Of a stretch of DNA of 64,000 bases, positions 46,564 to 55,622 are shown in pieces; the first letter of the stretch is position 1, and the number at the start of each line of letters is the position of its first letter. The notes below the pieces were generated by a model. The model was not told where the DNA came from and did not search any database. It saw nothing but the letters and a program-made list of their open reading frames with translations. This DNA comes from an uncultured Christensenella sp. (lineage in GTDB: Bacteria > Bacillota > Clostridia > Christensenellales > Borkfalkiaceae), in contig CAJUEV010000008.1 of assembly GCA_910585785.1 (NCBI GenBank), forward strand, positions 1-64,000, given 5' to 3'. The translations under genes were made by a program, and so were the position numbers.

Positions 46564-49230
46564 TTATGCCTTTGCTTTCAACTTGCGGTCGGCGGTTTTT
46601 GCAGGCTTTTCCGCAAGCAATTTTTTGCCTTTGCCCCGCGAATATGCGCGAAGCAACAGTTTATAAAGTTCGCCTACGGGTATTATTGAAAGCGAAGTGC
46701 CGAAAACCGTAAGCCACTGCTTCCAATCCATTGCCGTAAGTCCGAACGCGGACGACAGCGGGCTTACGCACAAAATCACGTTCACGCCCACCCCCGCAAG
46801 CACGGTAAACAACAACATTTTGTTTGCGAACATTCCTTTGCCGAAGCCTGACTGCCTTTCCGAACGGATATTGAAAGCCTGAAACAACTCCAAAAACGAA
46901 ATCGTCATAAACGTCATAGTAGTGGCGACCTCGTTGCCCCAGACGGACAGCGCGCCGACAAAAACTCCAATCGTAGCCGCCGTCATAAACAGCCCGTAAA
47001 AGGCAATTGAAAGCAGCGATGACTTTGAAAAAATACTCTTTTCTGCGCGTTCCGGCGGGCGCGACATACAGTCCGCGTCCTGTTTTTCCATACCCAACGC
47101 AAGCACGGGAAAACTGTCCGTAATCAAATTAAGCCACAACAACTGCGTTGAAAGCAGAAAGTCGAATTTGAAAAGGAAGACCGAAGCGATGAAAATTGCA
47201 AGCACTTCCGCAACGTTTGTAGAAAGAAAAAACTGAATTGTTTTTTTGACGTTGGCGGAAATTCTTCTGCCTTCGCGCACAGCGGAAACTATGGTTGTGA
47301 AATTGTCGTCCGTGATAACCATATCGGAAGCGCTTTTGGTGACGTCGGTGCCCGATATGCCCATAGCTATGCCTATATCCGCGCTTTTTATGCTGGGCGC
47401 GTCGTTTATTCCGTCCCCCGTCATCGCGGCGACTTTGCCGCGCCGCTGCAACGCCTTGACAATCATATTTTTGTGTTTGGGCGAAACCCTTGCAAATACT
47501 TTACAATTTTCTATCGCGCCGTCACGCTGTTTGGGAGTAAGCGCGTCAAGCTGCTCGCCCGTCATTACTTCGGACATATCCTGCGCTATACCAAGTTTTT
47601 TTGCTATTGCAAACGCGGTGCGCACGTGGTCGCCCGTAATCATTACGGTTGAAATACCGGCGCGGCGGCACTCCTCAACCGCCTCGGCAACGCCCGCTTT
47701 AAGCCCGTCGCTCATACCGCATAAGCCTATAAAAATAAGATTTTCTTCCGAAATTTTTCCGCCGACGTAGGGGGCGTAAGCAAACCCCAAAACGCGCAAA
47801 GCCTCGTCGCTCATTGCGTTGTTTTCACCCGTTACTGCTTTTTTATCGCTTTCGGAAAGCGGCTTTACTCCGTTTTCCGTCAATATCTGCGTGCACTTTT
47901 CTATCAATATGTCGGGCGCGCCCTTGGTGAAAATTATTTTTTCACCGTCCGTTTCCGCCGCGACGGACATCATTTTACGCTCGGAAGTGAAAGGCAGTTC
48001 GGCAAGCCTTATAAACTGACGGTCAAAACCGCAGTCGTCGGCGCATATCCTAAGGGCAACTTCGGTAGGGTCGCCCAGATAGCCGCCCTTTGCGCCCTTC
48101 ACGCCCGTACATACCGCCATACACTGCAAAAGACGCGTTGCCCCCGACATATCCGCTGTTGAAACGCGTTTACCGTTGAAATACGCCGTTTCCACCTTCA
48201 ACTTGTTTTCAGTCAGCGTACCCGTTTTGTCAGAGCAAATAACCGAGCATCCACCCAGCGTTTCCACCGATTTCAACTTTCTTATTACAACGCCCTTTTT
48301 GCTCATTCTCTGTACGCCCATTGCCATTATTATGGTTACTACCGCGGGAAGCCCTTCGGGAATAGCCGCAACCGCTATCGCGACGGACGTCATAAAGTTT
48401 TTAAGCAATCCGTCCGAACGCACGAATATGCCCATAACAAAAATTATGGCAGTTACCGCAAGCACAAACGCAGAAATTATTTTGCCTAGTTTGTCAAGAC
48501 TTTTTTCAAGCGGGGTTTTAACCGCCTTGCCGCCCTGCAACATCGCCGCGATTTTGCCCATTTCCGTCTGCATACCCACCGCTGTTACCACCGCTACGCC
48601 GTTGCCGCGCACCACGAAGGTTGAGCCGAAAAGGGTGTTTGTCATATTGCCAAGCGCAACTTTATTGCCGTGTATGCGCGCGGAATTTTTTTCCACTGCG
48701 GCGCTTTCGCCCGTCAAAGCCGCCTCGTCGCAGTAAAGCGAGTTGCTTTCCAAGACGCGGCAGTCGGCGGGGATTACGTCCCCTTCCTCAAACAGCACTA
48801 TGTCGCCCACCGTCAAATCTTCGCAGGGGATTACAAGGTCCTTGCCCTCGCGCCTGACTTTGCAAAATGACGCGGACAGTTTTTTTAAATTTTCTATCGC
48901 CTTATCCGCGCGGAATTGCTGAATTGCACCCACAAGCGCGTTTACGAAAATTATAACCAAAATTATAACCGTATCGGTTAAATCGTTTTTGTCCTTCGAT
49001 AAAAACGCAATCAAACCGGAAACGGCTGCCGCCGCAATAAGCAGGATTGTCATAAAATCCTTAAATTGCGAAAAAAACAGTTTTATAAATCCCGTGCTTT
49101 TACCCTTTTCAAGCTGGTTTTTGCCGTATTTTTCAAGTCTGGCGGCGGCTTCCGCCTGCGGCAGCCCGCTTGTAGAACTTTTCAGTTTTTTAAGCGTCTG
49201 TTCCGCTTCTTCAAAACAATAATTGCCCAT
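46564..49230 (-). CDS. Cation-transporting P-type ATPase (Ca2+/P2A type)
   Basis: The 888-residue pump has TGES at 173-176 (actuator), PEGLP at 291-295 (ion-binding helix M4), phosphorylated Asp334 in DKTGTLTE, FTKGAPD in the nucleotide domain, and MTGDGINDAPS near 605. The M6 segment LLWLNLITDSFPVLALG and the N-terminal CFEEAEQTLKKL fit P2A calcium/manganese pumps (LMCA1/PacL type). It exports Ca2+ or Mn2+ at the cost of ATP. The extra Lys-rich C-terminus is short. Confidence 0.93.
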   Translation of the reverse strand: MGNYCFEEAEQTLKKLKSSTSGLPQAEAAARLEKYGKNQLEKGKSTGFIKLFFSQFKDFMTILLIAAAAVSGLIAFLSKDKNDLTDTVIILVIIFVNALVGAIQQFRADKAIENLKKLSASFCKVRREGKDLVIPCEDLTVGDIVLFEEGDVIPADCRVLESNSLYCDEAALTGESAAVEKNSARIHGNKVALGNMTNTLFGSTFVVRGNGVAVVTAVGMQTEMGKIAAMLQGGKAVKTPLEKSLDKLGKIISAFVLAVTAIIFVMGIFVRSDGLLKNFMTSVAIAVAAIPEGLPAVVTIIMAMGVQRMSKKGVVIRKLKSVETLGGCSVICSDKTGTLTENKLKVETAYFNGKRVSTADMSGATRLLQCMAVCTGVKGAKGGYLGDPTEVALRICADDCGFDRQFIRLAELPFTSERKMMSVAAETDGEKIIFTKGAPDILIEKCTQILTENGVKPLSESDKKAVTGENNAMSDEALRVLGFAYAPYVGGKISEENLIFIGLCGMSDGLKAGVAEAVEECRRAGISTVMITGDHVRTAFAIAKKLGIAQDMSEVMTGEQLDALTPKQRDGAIENCKVFARVSPKHKNMIVKALQRRGKVAAMTGDGINDAPSIKSADIGIAMGISGTDVTKSASDMVITDDNFTTIVSAVREGRRISANVKKTIQFFLSTNVAEVLAIFIASVFLFKFDFLLSTQLLWLNLITDSFPVLALGMEKQDADCMSRPPERAEKSIFSKSSLLSIAFYGLFMTAATIGVFVGALSVWGNEVATTMTFMTISFLELFQAFNIRSERQSGFGKGMFANKMLLFTVLAGVGVNVILCVSPLSSAFGLTAMDWKQWLTVFGTSLSIIPVGELYKLLLRAYSRGKGKKLLAEKPAKTADRKLKAKA

Positions 49231-49280
49231 ACGATACCTCTTTATTAAGGTATTCGCGGCTTGTACGCGATATGATAAAA

Positions 49281-49305
49281 GCCCCGTCCTCTGTCGGAAC
49301 GGGGC
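49281..49305 (-). terminator. Terminator of the glycosyltransferase gene
   Basis: GCCCCGT / ACGGGGC hairpin, followed on the minus strand by TTTTATC. Confidence 0.85.
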
Positions 49306-49342
49306 AAGTTGTTTTAAGTTTTAAACAAATTTTAATCAACGA

Positions 49343-50560
49343 TTACGCAGGCAAAATTTCTTTTTTTGTTTCCTCATTTCCCTGCTTAACTTCTTGTTTA
49401 TCCAACTCGGGAAAACGCGTAAGCAAAAGTTTATAAATTTCTTTCGCCGCCTCCGTCGCACCGTAATTTGCGTGCTGCGCAGCCGCGGCTTCTTTAAACG
49501 GCTTTAACCGCTCGGGATGTTGCAAAAATTCTTCTATTTTGTCCACAACCTTTCTGGATTTGAATATCCTCATAGCGCTTTTTACGGTCTTTACGTAATA
49601 CTCGCCGTTATGCTGCTCTATACTCGTCGCGTACTCCGTTATTATCTGCGGAATACCGAAAAAGCAAGTTTCGGCAATCATACTCGCGCCGCTTTTGCCG
49701 CAAAACAAGTCGGCGGTTGCCAACACTTCAAAAATGTTTGCAACCAAGCCCATAGGGCGGCAATCGGTTTGCCCTTCAACCTTCAAATTAAGCAGTTCTT
49801 TATAAAGTTCGGTGTTTTTACCGCATACTGGCACTATGGTGACGGGCAAATCTCGTTCTATAATCAGTTTGCATATCGTCGCCATTTTTCCGACGCCGTA
49901 GCCGCCTTCCGCAAGCACTACCGTAAACTTATCGGGGTCCAAACCCAATTTTTTGCGCATAGCCCGCTTGTCCGTAGGCGCGGAAAACACTTCGCTTCTT
50001 ATAAGAAAGGGTACAAGTTTTAAATTTTGCGTGTTATAACGCAAAGGGTGATGTTTAAGCGCGCTTTTATAGCCCGTTTCCGCCGAAATCAAAGTCAAAT
50101 CGCAAGGATACCTGAAAACGTCGTACAAATGCGCGTCCGGACAGTACATAGCCGTAAGCGGTTTGCTTTTGCACTTTTTTGCAAAGTAGTTTGTCGCCCA
50201 ATGAGTGCTTACAACCAAATCGGGAGCGAGCTCGTCCATATGCTTTATTCCGCCGTTTTTTGCGCCCGGTTTCCAAAGCGACATTGCGGCGTTTACCGCT
50301 CCGCGCGGCCCGACAAGATTCATTCCCAGCATACACAAATAGCCGTAAAACGAACTTTTATTGTACTTTATGACTTCTTTTTTGAATCCGTCCTGCAACT
50401 TTATAAGTTTTTCGTCCCCGCCTTCGGTAAAAAAGTCCGAGCGCACGCACTCGACTTTATCTCCGTAAAGGCGTTCAAATTCGTCCGCAACGCTTCTCAT
50501 AGGCATAATATGCCCGAAACCCGCTTCGGTATATGGAAATATAACTCTCGGTTTATTCAC
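49343..50560 (-). CDS. MGDG-synthase-like glycosyltransferase (GT28 type)
   Basis: The 405-residue GT-B enzyme starts PRVIFPYTEAGFGHIMPMRSV (acceptor/membrane face) and has VVLAEGGYGVGK and CGKSGASMIAETCFFGIPQI in the sugar-nucleotide half. These resemble diacylglycerol glucosyl/galactosyltransferases (UgtP, MGDG synthase). It may make glycolipid anchors. There is no membrane segment, so peripheral attachment is expected. The C-terminal tail is Glu/Lys-rich. Confidence 0.82.
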   Translation of the reverse strand: MNKPRVIFPYTEAGFGHIMPMRSVADEFERLYGDKVECVRSDFFTEGGDEKLIKLQDGFKKEVIKYNKSSFYGYLCMLGMNLVGPRGAVNAAMSLWKPGAKNGGIKHMDELAPDLVVSTHWATNYFAKKCKSKPLTAMYCPDAHLYDVFRYPCDLTLISAETGYKSALKHHPLRYNTQNLKLVPFLIRSEVFSAPTDKRAMRKKLGLDPDKFTVVLAEGGYGVGKMATICKLIIERDLPVTIVPVCGKNTELYKELLNLKVEGQTDCRPMGLVANIFEVLATADLFCGKSGASMIAETCFFGIPQIITEYATSIEQHNGEYYVKTVKSAMRIFKSRKVVDKIEEFLQHPERLKPFKEAAAAQHANYGATEAAKEIYKLLLTRFPELDKQEVKQGNEETKKEILPA

Positions 50561-50966
50561 GCGCGCACGTTCCTTAAAAAAGCTTTTTTTTATTTTACCA
50601 CATTAAAACAGTCTAATCAACTCTTTTAAAAACAAAAAATTGCTTACCGTACTTCTGATACGGATTATAGCCAATCATTCGGCAAAAAATAAATTAAAAC
50701 ACACAATAAAATGTTTCCGTTGAGCGACTATCCCAATTACGTTAAAACGTCAACAACAATCCGCAGCCTTCGTCGGTAGCGCTTTCATACAAAGCAACCC
50801 CTTTAAAAAATTTTTTGTACTTACGTACGTTAAAATTATATATTATCGCGCCGACAAAATCAAGCATATAATTATCGGTGATAATCGGCGCAAAAAAAGC
50901 GGCTAAACCGCACTTCCCATAGGGAATAAATAAACTAAATTTTTAAAAGTTGCACTTTCAAGCGAG
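50561..50966. other. Intergenic region, possible gene remnant
   Basis: No convincing intact gene. On the minus strand 50742-50867 is a 41-codon frame (starting MLDFVGAIIYNF, ending CGLLLTF) whose protein-like composition extends upstream in frame to a stop near 50939 without a start codon. It may be the end of a decayed gene. Confidence 0.35.
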
Positions 50967-50996
50967 AAAAAAACTCTCGAACGATATGTTCGGGAG
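50967..50996 (-). terminator. Terminator of the GNAT gene
   Basis: CTCCCGAAC / GTTCGAGAG hairpin with one mismatch, followed on the minus strand by TTTTTTT. Confidence 0.85.
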
Positions 50997-51035
50997 CTTC
51001 TTAAATACGCACTATTTAGAAAAATAAATTGAAAT

Positions 51036-51506
51036 TTAACGTTCAAATCTAAAATATTTGAAACCGTATTCTTCTCTAATAAACTTAAATCCGACTCGTT
51101 CAAGCACGTGTTGACTACGAGTATTTTTTATAATCGTATCAGCATTTACAGCAACCATATTCAACACTTCAAAGGCATATTGTATTGCCAACTGCTCTGC
51201 ACGTGTGCCATATCCTTTACCTTTCACACTATCATTTTGCAAATGTATGCTCAATGTACATTCCCGACTTGTTCGATTTATGTCTTTTAATTGCAACTCT
51301 CCAATCGGTTTCCCATTTTTCATTATTGCAAACAGAATGCGAGATGGATTTTGTTTTGTTTCAAAATATTTATTTACGGCGTTTTCCTCATATTCGTATG
51401 CTGTAAACAAACGCATATCCATATAAATCGAAGGGTCATTTTCCCAATCTCTGTATAACTGATGACAAAGTTCTCTTGTCATTATACGAAGAGAAATTTC
51501 GTCCAT
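51036..51506 (-). CDS. GNAT-family N-acetyltransferase
   Basis: The 156-residue protein has the RimJ/RimL-like GNAT fold: FAIMKNGKPIGELQL, then the acetyl-CoA-binding segment VKGKGYGTRAEQLAIQYAF, then SQHVLERVGFKF near the end. The acceptor may be a protein N-terminus or a small amine; unknown. More AT-rich than its neighbours. GAGGT precedes the ATG. Confidence 0.88.
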   Translation of the reverse strand: MDEISLRIMTRELCHQLYRDWENDPSIYMDMRLFTAYEYEENAVNKYFETKQNPSRILFAIMKNGKPIGELQLKDINRTSRECTLSIHLQNDSVKGKGYGTRAEQLAIQYAFEVLNMVAVNADTIIKNTRSQHVLERVGFKFIREEYGFKYFRFER

Positions 51507-51610
51507 ACATACCTCTAAATTACTGTTTATCGTACAATCATTATATCACGAAAAATGAAAGAGCGCAACCGATTGAATTTTGCGGGAAATATAAAACATA
51601 TCTATATCTT

Positions 51611-51630
51611 ACTAGGCTACGAGTAGCCTA
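51611..51630. repeat. 20-bp palindrome in GNAT-iscU gap
   Basis: CTAGGCTACGAGTAGCCTAG, a near-perfect inverted repeat on an AT-rich background between the iscU terminus and the GNAT start. The role is unknown; it could be an operator or hairpin. Nothing else is seen in 51507-51752. Confidence 0.5.
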
Positions 51631-51752
51631 GTTCGTCCACGAAAAAGAGTACAGAAAAGGCACAGCCTAACGCTATGCCTAAATCTTTTATTTGCGTTTT
51701 ATTTCCCTATGGGAACTGCGATAAACCGCCGTTTTTTTATTTTATTAAAAAC

Positions 51753-52193
51753 TCAGTCTTCTTCAAAATGCTCGTGTTCGTCGCCGTGCGGCTCGGGAAA
51801 CTGCGCCTTGTCGTAAGCGATACCGTTTTTATCGTAATAATCCTTAATAGCCGAACGTATTGCCTCCTCCGCAAGCACCGAACAGTGCATTTTGTGCGCG
51901 GGAAGCCCGTCAAGCGCCTCGGCAACGGCTTTATTGGTAAGTTCAAGCGCCTGCGACAAAGGCTTGCCCTTTATGAGTTCGGTAGCCATTGAAGAAGAAG
52001 CGATGGCGCTGCCGCATCCGAAAGTTTTAAACTTTACGTCCGCTATTATGCCGTTTTCTATTTTAAGATATATTTTCATTATGTCGCCGCATCTGGCGTT
52101 GCCCACTTCGCCCACACCGTCCGCGTCCTCTATTATGCCCACGTTGCGTGGATTGTTGAAATGGTCCATAACCTTTTCGCTGTAAAGTGCCAT
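51753..52193 (-). CDS. iscU: Iron-sulfur cluster scaffold protein IscU/NifU-N
   Basis: The 146-residue protein has the three cluster cysteines Cys35 (ARCGD, with Asp37), Cys60 (TFGCGSAIA) and Cys104 (KMHCSVLAEEAI), the IscU pattern. It builds [2Fe-2S]/[4Fe-4S] clusters with sulfur from the upstream IscS. The tail is His/Glu-rich (HGDEHEHFEED), longer than usual and possibly metal-binding. It follows iscS by 24 bp with GGAG. Confidence 0.95.
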   Translation of the reverse strand: MALYSEKVMDHFNNPRNVGIIEDADGVGEVGNARCGDIMKIYLKIENGIIADVKFKTFGCGSAIASSSMATELIKGKPLSQALELTNKAVAEALDGLPAHKMHCSVLAEEAIRSAIKDYYDKNGIAYDKAQFPEPHGDEHEHFEED

Positions 52194-52217
52194 ATATTTA
52201 CTCCTTATTGTAAATTC

Positions 52218-53414
52218 TTAAATAAAATGTCTTATTTTTCCGCTTGTTAAATCGTCCCAGAAAGACGATACTTTTCTTACTTTATCAACCGCGTCGGGCA
52301 CGGTTTTAATTATATAGTCAATTTCTTCTTCCGTGTTTTCGGGCGAAAGGGTAAGCCTTAACGAACCGTGCGCAATTTCGTGCGGAAGCCCCAGCGCCAG
52401 CAAAACGTGCGAGGGCTCTAACGAAGCGGTTGTGCAAGCCGAACCGCTTGAAGCGCATATACCGGCGGCGTCAAGGTGCAAAAGCAAACTTTCACCCTCC
52501 GTCCCCTCAAAGCAGATATTTACGTTATTGGGCAATCTGCGCGCCCTGTCGCCGTTAAGTTTAGAGTGCGGTATTTTCAAAAGCCCGTCTATAAGCCTTT
52601 CGCGCAAGGCAAGCAACTTGCTTGAATTTTTTTGCATATTTTCGCAAGCGTTTTCCAAAGCCGCAGCCATTGCAACGGCGCCCGCTATATTTTCGGTGCC
52701 GGCGCGTTTGCCGCGCTCCTGCGCGCCGCCTTCCACCAACACGGCAAGTGGCACTCCGCGCCTGCAATACAGCGCGCCCACGCCCTTTGGTCCGTGAAAT
52801 TTATGCGCAGAAAGCGAAAGCATATCGATATTTTCCGCCTTTACGTCGACGGGAACGTGCCCCACCGCCTGAACCGCGTCCGTATGGAAAACCACCCCTC
52901 TTTCTCTGCACGCAGCGCCTATTTCCTTTACGGGCTGAATTGTGCCCACCTCGTTATTGGCGTACATAACCGTAACCAAAGCGGTGTCGGGACGGATTGC
53001 CGCGGCAACTTCCTCCGCGGTTACTATCCCGTTTTCGTGTACGTCAAGATAAGTTACCTCAAACCCCTCTTTTTCAAGTTTTTTCAAGGTGTGTAACACC
53101 GCGTGGTGCTCGAAAGCGGTTGTCACTATGTGCTTTTTGCCCTTTTTTGCGCCGTTTATCGCCGCGGAACGAATAGCCTGATTGTCCGATTCGCTTCCGC
53201 CGGAAGTAAAATAAATTTCCTTCGCGTCGCAGTTTAGGCATTTCGCTATGATTGCGCGCGCATTATCAAGCGCTTCTTTGGCGGCTTGTCCCACGGAGTG
53301 CAGCGACGAAGGATTGCCGTAAACCTGTTTCAGATATGGCATCATTGCGGCAACGGCAACTTCGCTCATCGCGGTAGTGGCGGCGTTGTCCGCGTAAATT
53401 ATTTTATTTTTCAA
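52218..53414 (-). CDS. iscS: Cysteine desulfurase IscS/NifS
   Basis: The 398-residue PLP enzyme has Schiff-base Lys205 in SAHKFHGPKG and the mobile-loop persulfide Cys327 in SSGSACTTA. It takes sulfur from cysteine and passes it to IscU. The start is TTG 53414 with AGGAA at 9 nt. It has its own consensus promoter overlapped by a palindrome that fits the adjacent Rrf2 regulator. Confidence 0.96.
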   Translation of the reverse strand: MKNKIIYADNAATTAMSEVAVAAMMPYLKQVYGNPSSLHSVGQAAKEALDNARAIIAKCLNCDAKEIYFTSGGSESDNQAIRSAAINGAKKGKKHIVTTAFEHHAVLHTLKKLEKEGFEVTYLDVHENGIVTAEEVAAAIRPDTALVTVMYANNEVGTIQPVKEIGAACRERGVVFHTDAVQAVGHVPVDVKAENIDMLSLSAHKFHGPKGVGALYCRRGVPLAVLVEGGAQERGKRAGTENIAGAVAMAAALENACENMQKNSSKLLALRERLIDGLLKIPHSKLNGDRARRLPNNVNICFEGTEGESLLLHLDAAGICASSGSACTTASLEPSHVLLALGLPHEIAHGSLRLTLSPENTEEEIDYIIKTVPDAVDKVRKVSSFWDDLTSGKIRHFI

Positions 53415-53446
53415 GATTTTATTTCCTATTCGATTAGTATGATTTG

Positions 53447-53483
53447 ATTATAAAAAATAATTCCTACTTTGTCAATAGGAATT
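53447..53483 (-). promoter_or_regulatory. iscS promoter with Rrf2-type operator
   Basis: TTGACA (53470-53475), 17 bp, TATAAT (53447-53452) on the minus strand. The palindrome AATTCCTA-N9-TAGGAATT (53459-53483) covers the -35 box. It resembles Rrf2-family (IscR/CymR) sites, so repression by the IscR-like product of 54095-54496 is likely. Confidence 0.8.
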
Positions 53484-53519
53484 AAGCCGTATTATAAATA
53501 AATTTAAATCGCAAAGGCG

Positions 53520-54071
53520 TTAATCTTCGCCGCCGCAAGCGCCGCCGCTTTCGTTTTTAAGTCTTCTGTATACCAACGAAAGTTCGGTTGCATAACCTTT
53601 TCCCCCGCCCTGCATACGGTACGCGCAGTCCGCGCATTTTTTTGCGGAAGCGTAATCCCCCAAATCGCAGAACGCCGCCGCAAGAGAGGTATAAAAGGGC
53701 ACGGAAGCGGCTTTTCCGCCCAGAAGTTTCAAATATTTTTTGCCCGCTTCAACAGCCTCGCGCGGGCTGCCCGTCTGCCTTAACACGCTTGTAAGCATAG
53801 GCAGCGCTGCGCCGACAAATCCACGGTCGTATGCAAACTTTTCCAGCCCGTAAACACACGCGTTTTTTGCGGGAAGCACCTGCCCCGCGTCCTTTACCGA
53901 CTTTATATACTCGATAAGTTTTTCGGAAGAAAGCGACGTGTAATCGGTTGCGGAAAAATAATTTTGCGCAAGTTTATCCGCAAGAGTTTTTTCCACCGAC
54001 ATAAAGGTTTCGTCATAAAACTGCCCCTTATGGAAGTAGTAATTTTCTCCTTCGTACTCAAACTTATCCAT
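53520..54071 (-). CDS. TPR-like protein in the isc cluster
   Basis: The 183-residue helical protein has degenerate tetratricopeptide pattern segments (SPREAVEAGKKYLKLLGG, then YTSLAAAFCDLGDYASAKKCADCAYRM). It is Cys-containing (FCDLG, KKCADCAY, GGACGGED). It lies between iscR and iscS. A scaffold or cluster-assembly partner role is inference; no named family. Confidence 0.72.
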   Translation of the reverse strand: MDKFEYEGENYYFHKGQFYDETFMSVEKTLADKLAQNYFSATDYTSLSSEKLIEYIKSVKDAGQVLPAKNACVYGLEKFAYDRGFVGAALPMLTSVLRQTGSPREAVEAGKKYLKLLGGKAASVPFYTSLAAAFCDLGDYASAKKCADCAYRMQGGGKGYATELSLVYRRLKNESGGACGGED

Positions 54072-54094
54072 AGTTAAACCCTTTTTCGGCGCGG

Positions 54095-54496
54095 CTATTT
54101 GACAAGGTCTTTAAGCGTTTTCGAATTTAAAAAGCCCATTATAACTTCGTCAAGTTCTTTAAAGAGCGGCAACGTCATACAACGTCCCGCGTTTTCGCAC
54201 GGGGCGGCGCCGCTTTCAAGACAGGAAACGGGCGCAAGCGAACCCTCGCCGGAAAGCAAAATTTCCGCCACGGTATAGTCCTGCGCGCCGCGCGCAAGTT
54301 TATAGCCGCCGCTTTTGCCGCGGGCGCTTAAAACCAGCCCCGCCGCCGAAAGCTGCTTTGCCGAACTTTCAAGATATTTCAAAGACTCGTGCTGGCGCTC
54401 GGCAATATCCGCAAGCGAAATAAAACCTTCGCCCTCGTGCCTTGCCAAATCTATCATAACTTTAAGGGCGTTTCTGCCCTTGGTTGTAATCATCAT
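54095..54496 (-). CDS. iscR: Rrf2-family regulator, IscR-like
   Basis: The 133-residue winged-HTH protein has ITTKGRNALKVMIDLARHE, then ISLADIAERQHESLKYLESSAKQLSAAGLV. Three cysteines (Cys92, Cys100, Cys106) at IscR-like spacing could hold a [2Fe-2S] cluster. It probably senses cluster status and controls iscS-iscU through the palindrome at 53459. It ends in TAG. It lies 77 bp downstream of nadA. Confidence 0.9.
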   Translation of the reverse strand: MMITTKGRNALKVMIDLARHEGEGFISLADIAERQHESLKYLESSAKQLSAAGLVLSARGKSGGYKLARGAQDYTVAEILLSGEGSLAPVSCLESGAAPCENAGRCMTLPLFKELDEVIMGFLNSKTLKDLVK

Positions 54497-54573
54497 AACT
54501 TAAACCTTTAAACTTCCTTCTTTTACCGCAAAAAAGCGTTAAACGCGACATATCCGCAGGGCAACCGCTATTT

Positions 54574-55488
54574 TCAGCCGCCGTACTCTATCATTTTTTC
54601 AATACATTTCACCGCTTTTAGGCGCGTTTCCTCGTCAAGAGTAATCTCCTCGCCGCCCGCGCCGGTAAGGCAATTATATACGTCGGGCAGGGTTGTAATT
54701 TTCATATTATGGCAGACAAGGTCCTTTGAAAGCGGATAAAACTTTTTATCCGGGCATTTATACTGCAAGTGCTCGGCAATGGCGTTTTCGGTGCCTATTA
54801 TAAACTCGCCCGCGGAAGATTTTTCCGCAAAGTCCATAATACCCGAGGTCGAACCGACGTAATCGGCGTATTCCACCACTTCGGGACGGCATTCGGGATG
54901 CGCCAAAAACAGCGCTTGCGGGTGCGCCGCCTTAGCCGCAATTATATCAGCCTTTTCCATTCTTGCGTGGGTGGGACATCCGCCCGACAGAAGTTTAAAC
55001 TTTTTTTCGGGCACTTGCGAACGCACGTACGAACCTAAATTTATATCCGGTATAAATAAAATATTTTGTTGGGGAATCGCCCGACAGATTTTTACCGCGC
55101 TGGACGACGTAACGCAAACGTCCGCAACCGTTTTAAGTTTTGCCGTGGTGTTTATATACGCGACGACGGCGTAATCGGGGTAAGATTTTTTAACTTCCGC
55201 AATAATTTCTCTGTCCATCTGTTCCGCCATAGGGCAACCCGCGTCCGGATGAGAAAGTATAACTTTTTTTTGCGGGGAAAGCATTTTTACCGTTTCCGCC
55301 ATAAAGCGCACGCCGCACATAAGCACCGTGCTTTGGGGCGCCGTTTTGGCTTTTAGCGAAAGCGCGTAACTGTCGCCCGTAAAATCGGCTATTTCGCAAA
55401 TTTCTTCCGACATATAACTGTGGGCGAGTATGCACACGTCTTTTTCTTTTTTTAGTTTTAAAATTTTATCTTGTAAATCTTTAATCAT
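54574..55488 (-). CDS. nadA: Quinolinate synthase A
   Basis: The 304-residue enzyme condenses iminoaspartate with dihydroxyacetone phosphate to quinolinate (NAD synthesis). [4Fe-4S] ligands lie in the contexts MCGVRFMAE, GGCPTHAR and VCHNMK. Triplicated alpha/beta motifs such as FTGDSYALS and HPDAGCPM support it. nadB and nadC are not in the window. Sitting just upstream of the Fe-S regulator and assembly genes, it is a plausible client of that machinery. Confidence 0.96.
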   Translation of the reverse strand: MIKDLQDKILKLKKEKDVCILAHSYMSEEICEIADFTGDSYALSLKAKTAPQSTVLMCGVRFMAETVKMLSPQKKVILSHPDAGCPMAEQMDREIIAEVKKSYPDYAVVAYINTTAKLKTVADVCVTSSSAVKICRAIPQQNILFIPDINLGSYVRSQVPEKKFKLLSGGCPTHARMEKADIIAAKAAHPQALFLAHPECRPEVVEYADYVGSTSGIMDFAEKSSAGEFIIGTENAIAEHLQYKCPDKKFYPLSKDLVCHNMKITTLPDVYNCLTGAGGEEITLDEETRLKAVKCIEKMIEYGG

Positions 55489-55583
55489 AGTAATAACCCG
55501 TAATTTCGATATAAATTATACTATAATCGCGCCGCGCGGTCAATAATATTCCGCACAAAAATATCGCGCGCCGCGCAGGCAAA

Positions 55584-55617
55584 AAATTCCGCCTCCTGCA
55601 AAACGGAAGCGGAATTT
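55584..55617 (-). terminator. Terminator of glgB operon
   Basis: AAATTCCGC / GCGGAATTT hairpin, followed on the minus strand by TTTTTTG. Confidence 0.85.
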
Positions 55618-55622
55618 AATTT

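Noticed and set aside
50903..51103. 66-codon minus-strand frame after the GNAT gene
   Set aside because: It overlaps the GNAT 3' end and the terminator, with no ribosome site and shadow-like composition.
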